From: Paenibacillus harenae DSM 16969
GTDB lineage: Bacteria; Bacillota; Bacilli; Paenibacillales; Paenibacillaceae
NCBI RefSeq assembly: GCF_000422465.1
Contig: NZ_KE383842.1
Span: 1 to 40,901, forward strand
Reading direction: 5' to 3'
DNA length: 40,901 nt
Position numbers and translations under genes: made by a program. The notes under the pieces were generated by a model that was not told where the DNA came from, did no database searches, and saw only the letters and a list, made by a program, of their open reading frames with translations. This document shows, one piece after another, positions 38,038-40,901 of this stretch; within the stretch, counting starts at the first letter, position 1; the number at the start of each line of letters is the position of its first letter.

Positions 38038-40901
38038 ATGGCAAAAAGCAGAAGAAGGAAGGCCTCCAAGGGGCAGAAACCGCTTTTTTATGTCGATAAT
38101 CCGAATACTTCCGAATTAAAGTGGCTGGATGAAGGGAAGAAGAAAAATGCTGCCGAAAGGTTGGCGGCCAAAACATCCATAAAAGCAGAGGAAGCAACAG
38201 AGGAAAAGGCGAGTATAAACACTGTAACGACTGTATTGACGCCGCCAATCAGAATTACTGCTGAAGATGCGACGATTCCGAAGGCAGAGCCGCAGGAAGC
38301 GATTGAGGCGGCAGTACAAGCAAAAGAGCCTAGTCTTGCAGAAAAGCTTGCTAAGGTAGAGGAAAGAAAAAATCCGGCTGCGCCGATTTCATTTATCTAC
38401 ACGGATGATTTGACCGATTTGTCCATTACCTCGGAGAAAATTGCGCCAGGGGCTGTCACGGGGAGCAAGCTGGCTGCTGGCAGCGTGCAGGGGAGCACGA
38501 TCGCCGACTACGCTATTGAAAGCATCCATATTGCCGACGAGGCTGTACATGCGGCGAAGATAGCTCCCGAATCGGTCGGCAGCGAACATTTAATTAATAA
38601 TTCAATCACAGGTGCAAAACTCCAGGATTATTCGGTTCCAGGCAGTAAGCTTCAAGATAACAGCATCACTTCTGAGAAGCTTGCCGACCGTACGATTCAT
38701 GCCAGCAAAATTGCGGACGGTTCGATCGATTCGAGGCATCTAAGATCGCTTCTTATCACCTCGGAGCTGCTGGCCGACCAATCGGTCGTATCCGAGAAAA
38801 TTAAGAGCGGCGCGATCCGACCGGAGAATTTGGCAAACGAAGCGATAGACGGCTCTAAGCTGGCCGAAGGGGCCATAACCCGGTCGAAGCTGCGGGACGG
38901 CGCTGTTTCAAGCGAGAAGATTGCGGATGGAGCCATTGACGCGAATCATTTGAAAGCAGGGATATTGCTTGCCGAGCATGTTGCCCTAGGCAATATTATG
39001 GGTAAGCATTTGGCCCCGGGAGAAGTAACGGCTGAGCATCTGGCGGAAGGAGCGGTTGGCACAAGGGAGCTAAGGGCAAAATCCATAAAGTCCGAGCAAT
39101 TGGCGGACGGCGCGGTGTCTTCCTCACATTTGCAGAAAAGCTCCGTCCAAAGCGGACACGTAGGAGCCGGGCAAATAACAAGCGAACATCTCGCTGATCA
39201 AGCCGTAACCTCGACCCAGCTCGCCGATCAATCCGTATCGACAATCAAGCTGGTCGATCACTCCATTACGCTATCGAAGCTTTCCGACCAAAGCGTTAAC
39301 GCACAGAAGCTGACAAACGATTCCGTGCATAATCGCCATCTCAGCAGAGGAAGCGTGACCTCTGTCAAAATTGCCGACGGGCAGGTGCTTCTGTCGCATT
39401 TGTCGGCAAATTCCGTATCATCCAAGCAAATCATCCCGCTAGCCGTCGAGAGAGAGCATTTGGCGGATGGGATTATTAATGAAGATAAGCTGGCGCCTTT
39501 GTCGGTACGTGAAGAGCATATAGGGGTTAATGCCGTTAATATGGCCCAGTTGGCAGATCAGTCCGTATCGCGATACAAGCTGACGGAAGGCGCGGTGGAC
39601 GATCATATTCTTGCGGCTGAAGCCGTAGCGACCAAACATTTGAAAGATGAAGCCGTAACGTTTCAAAAAATTGCGCCGGGTTCGCTGCGAGCCTATCACC
39701 TCACCGCTGGCTCCGTGACGGGGGAAGCGATTTCGGCCGATGCCGTTAACGGTGATCATTTGCAGTCAGAAAGCCTTGAGAACCGCCATCTGAAGGATGG
39801 CATCATCGATACGGATAAACTGCAAAACGGTGCCGTAACAAGCAACAAGCTCGAATATGGCGCTGTAACTGAGCGATATATCGGAGCGGGCGCCGTCTTC
39901 ACGCACCATTTGGCCGATCACGTCGTAAATTCCCTTAAGCTTTCTCCGGAATCGGTGACGGAGGATAAGCTTGCCGATCTGAGCGTATCCGCCTCCAAGC
40001 TTGCCGACAGCAGCGTCAGCAGCGAGAAGCTGGCGCCTAATTCGGTAACGGCGCTTCATATAGCCGAACAATCCATTACGGGCCGGCATATCCCGCAGGG
40101 GGAAATACAGGCGCTTCATATTCAAGCAAACGCAATCGGAGCCGGTCATTTGTCCAGTCAATCCGTAGGCGAAGTGGCGCTGCAGGACGGCGCGGTCACT
40201 TCATCCAAGCTAAGCGGCGGCTCCGTTCAATCGAAGCAAATTGCGGATGAAGCGGTGCAAGGACGCCACTTGGCGAATAACTCCGTATTCGGAACCCATT
40301 TGAACGAAGGCAGCATACACGGCTTTCATCTGGCGGATGAGTCGATCACTTCGGAGAAGCTGGCCGCAGAGGCTGTTGGAGAGCAGCATTTGCAGCAAGA
40401 TTCGGTTAGCGGAGAAAAGCTTCAATTCGGCGCTGTGAGCACGGACCATGTAGCGGAAGGGGCAATTACATCCGATAAAGTTGCCGATCTGGCGATTGGC
40501 TCCAAACAATTAAAGCCGGATTCAATCAGCGAGACCCACTTGAAGAAGAACAGCGTTAGCGAGCTTGCGCTCCAGAATGAATCGGTAACAAGATCAAAGC
40601 TGGCAATGGATTCCGTTTCGAGCGAGCATGTACAGATCGAATCGTTATCCGGCAAACATCTGAAGCCTGAGACCTTGCAGGGCTATCATCTTCGGAAAGG
40701 CTCGATTACGTTAGCCCATTTGGCCGCCGATGTGCTTGCTTTCGACCGAATCGGTGAAGAAAGCATGACAGGCAGCAAGCTTAAGCCAGGCGCAATCGGA
40801 AGCAAGCAGCTGTCGGACGGCAGCGTAACGAGCGATAAGCTGGCGGCAGGCAGCGTAACGAGCGGTAAGCTAGCGACGGGCAGCGTAGGAACGGAACAGC
40901 T
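38038..40901 (+). CDS. Giant decapeptide-repeat fibre-like protein (incomplete at right edge)
   Basis: Open frame of 954 codons with no stop before the window ends. Residues 1-127 are a basic start (KSRRRKASKGQK) and a charged Ala/Glu/Lys region, with no signal peptide or membrane helix. From residue 128 (38419) the protein is 82 full tandem 10-residue repeats and part of an 83rd, in register to the last base. The consensus is G-[SA]-[VI]-T-S-E-[KH]-[LI]-A-D; the hydrophobic positions 3 and 8 are nearly invariant. Such repeats occur in phage tail-fibre-like proteins and in Paenibacillus proteins that I recall being annotated with a C-terminal WIAG-tail domain; that tail would lie outside the window, so this is unverified. 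ATG 38038 has AAGGAGAGG (38026-38034). It is monocistronic so far. Confidence 0.85.
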   Translation, partial: MAKSRRRKASKGQKPLFYVDNPNTSELKWLDEGKKKNAAERLAAKTSIKAEEATEEKASINTVTTVLTPPIRITAEDATIPKAEPQEAIEAAVQAKEPSLAEKLAKVEERKNPAAPISFIYTDDLTDLSITSEKIAPGAVTGSKLAAGSVQGSTIADYAIESIHIADEAVHAAKIAPESVGSEHLINNSITGAKLQDYSVPGSKLQDNSITSEKLADRTIHASKIADGSIDSRHLRSLLITSELLADQSVVSEKIKSGAIRPENLANEAIDGSKLAEGAITRSKLRDGAVSSEKIADGAIDANHLKAGILLAEHVALGNIMGKHLAPGEVTAEHLAEGAVGTRELRAKSIKSEQLADGAVSSSHLQKSSVQSGHVGAGQITSEHLADQAVTSTQLADQSVSTIKLVDHSITLSKLSDQSVNAQKLTNDSVHNRHLSRGSVTSVKIADGQVLLSHLSANSVSSKQIIPLAVEREHLADGIINEDKLAPLSVREEHIGVNAVNMAQLADQSVSRYKLTEGAVDDHILAAEAVATKHLKDEAVTFQKIAPGSLRAYHLTAGSVTGEAISADAVNGDHLQSESLENRHLKDGIIDTDKLQNGAVTSNKLEYGAVTERYIGAGAVFTHHLADHVVNSLKLSPESVTEDKLADLSVSASKLADSSVSSEKLAPNSVTALHIAEQSITGRHIPQGEIQALHIQANAIGAGHLSSQSVGEVALQDGAVTSSKLSGGSVQSKQIADEAVQGRHLANNSVFGTHLNEGSIHGFHLADESITSEKLAAEAVGEQHLQQDSVSGEKLQFGAVSTDHVAEGAITSDKVADLAIGSKQLKPDSISETHLKKNSVSELALQNESVTRSKLAMDSVSSEHVQIESLSGKHLKPETLQGYHLRKGSITLAHLAADVLAFDRIGEESMTGSKLKPGAIGSKQLSDGSVTSDKLAAGSVTSGKLATGSVGTEQ
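38419..40901 (+). repeat. 82 full tandem 30-bp coding repeats plus a partial copy
   Basis: The period is exactly 30 bp through about 2.48 kb with no insertion or deletion. Most copies have diverged strongly in DNA while keeping the protein pattern, so the array is old. The last two full copies (40819-40848 and 40849-40878) differ at only about four bases and look recently duplicated. Position 7 is Lys in about 32 copies, His in about 33 and Gln in about 8. Confidence 0.93.

Noticed and set aside
38389..40655. Several minus-strand open frames across the repeat region
   Set aside because: The 30-bp period is a multiple of three, so stop-free shadows arise on the other strand. They lack ribosome sites and start at arbitrary places, while the plus frame is unbroken with a strong ribosome site.
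38419..40901. CRISPR array
   Set aside because: The 30-bp units are contiguous, diverged and in frame, with no unique spacers alternating with identical repeats; they encode a protein pattern.

Overview
The window is about 41 kb of a chromosome from an endospore-forming Bacillota bacterium, most like Paenibacillus or a close relative. The grounds are sporulation-type genes (a PdaA-like deacetylase and yhbH), strong GGAGG-type ribosome binding sites, the Bacillus-type sufCDSUB order, Bacillus gene families (YunC, YunD, YwdK, YfkAB), sigma-A promoters, and a giant decapeptide-repeat protein of a kind I associate with Paenibacillus. Taxonomy is inferred; there is no rRNA here.

Layout: (1) 1-7.8 kb: tRNA-Pro with terminator, PdaA-like deacetylase, yhbH on the minus strand, sbcD-sbcC, a small membrane protein and a DUF423 protein. 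(2) 8.0-14.1 kb: a PAS-GGDEF-EAL protein, an unknown minus-strand protein, yunC, the methionine-salvage pair mtnK-mtnA (minus) and a DUF1802 gene sharing a short divergent promoter region with mtnK. (3) 14.1-19.5 kb: the sufCDSUB iron-sulfur assembly operon behind a sigma-A promoter overlapped by Fur-like repeats. (4) 19.5-26.9 kb: molybdenum-cofactor genes (moeB and a moaD-moaE fusion on minus, moaA on plus, then a small protein resembling part of the sulfite-oxidase molybdopterin domain), flanked by two paralogous HD-GYP genes, with yunD between. (5) 27.0-29.3 kb: yfkAB and an AI-2E-type permease. (6) 29.3-35.5 kb: a TPP-riboswitch-controlled thiamine operon, thiC-thiF-thiE/S-thiG-thiO, in which thiE and thiS are fused. 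(7) 35.5-37.9 kb: a Fur-box promoter, a roughly 270-nt structured leader and two FecCD-type iron permease genes. (8) 38.0 kb to the right edge: an open reading frame made of 82 full exact-period 10-residue repeats, running out of the window.

Three themes recur. Sulfur transfer: SufS/SufU, MoaD with MoeB, and ThiS with ThiF are all present, and the two ubiquitin-like sulfur carriers are both fused to an enzyme in opposite ways (MoaD at the N-terminus with an internal Gly-Gly, ThiS at the C-terminus with a free Gly-Gly). Iron control: the suf operon and the permease operon both carry Fur-like sites at the predicted +1. Cyclic-di-GMP turnover: one EAL and two HD-GYP proteins, all apparently phosphodiesterases.

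The strongest candidates for something new are the decapeptide-repeat protein, the ThiE-ThiS fusion and the structured leader of the iron permease operon. No mobile element or CRISPR array was found.
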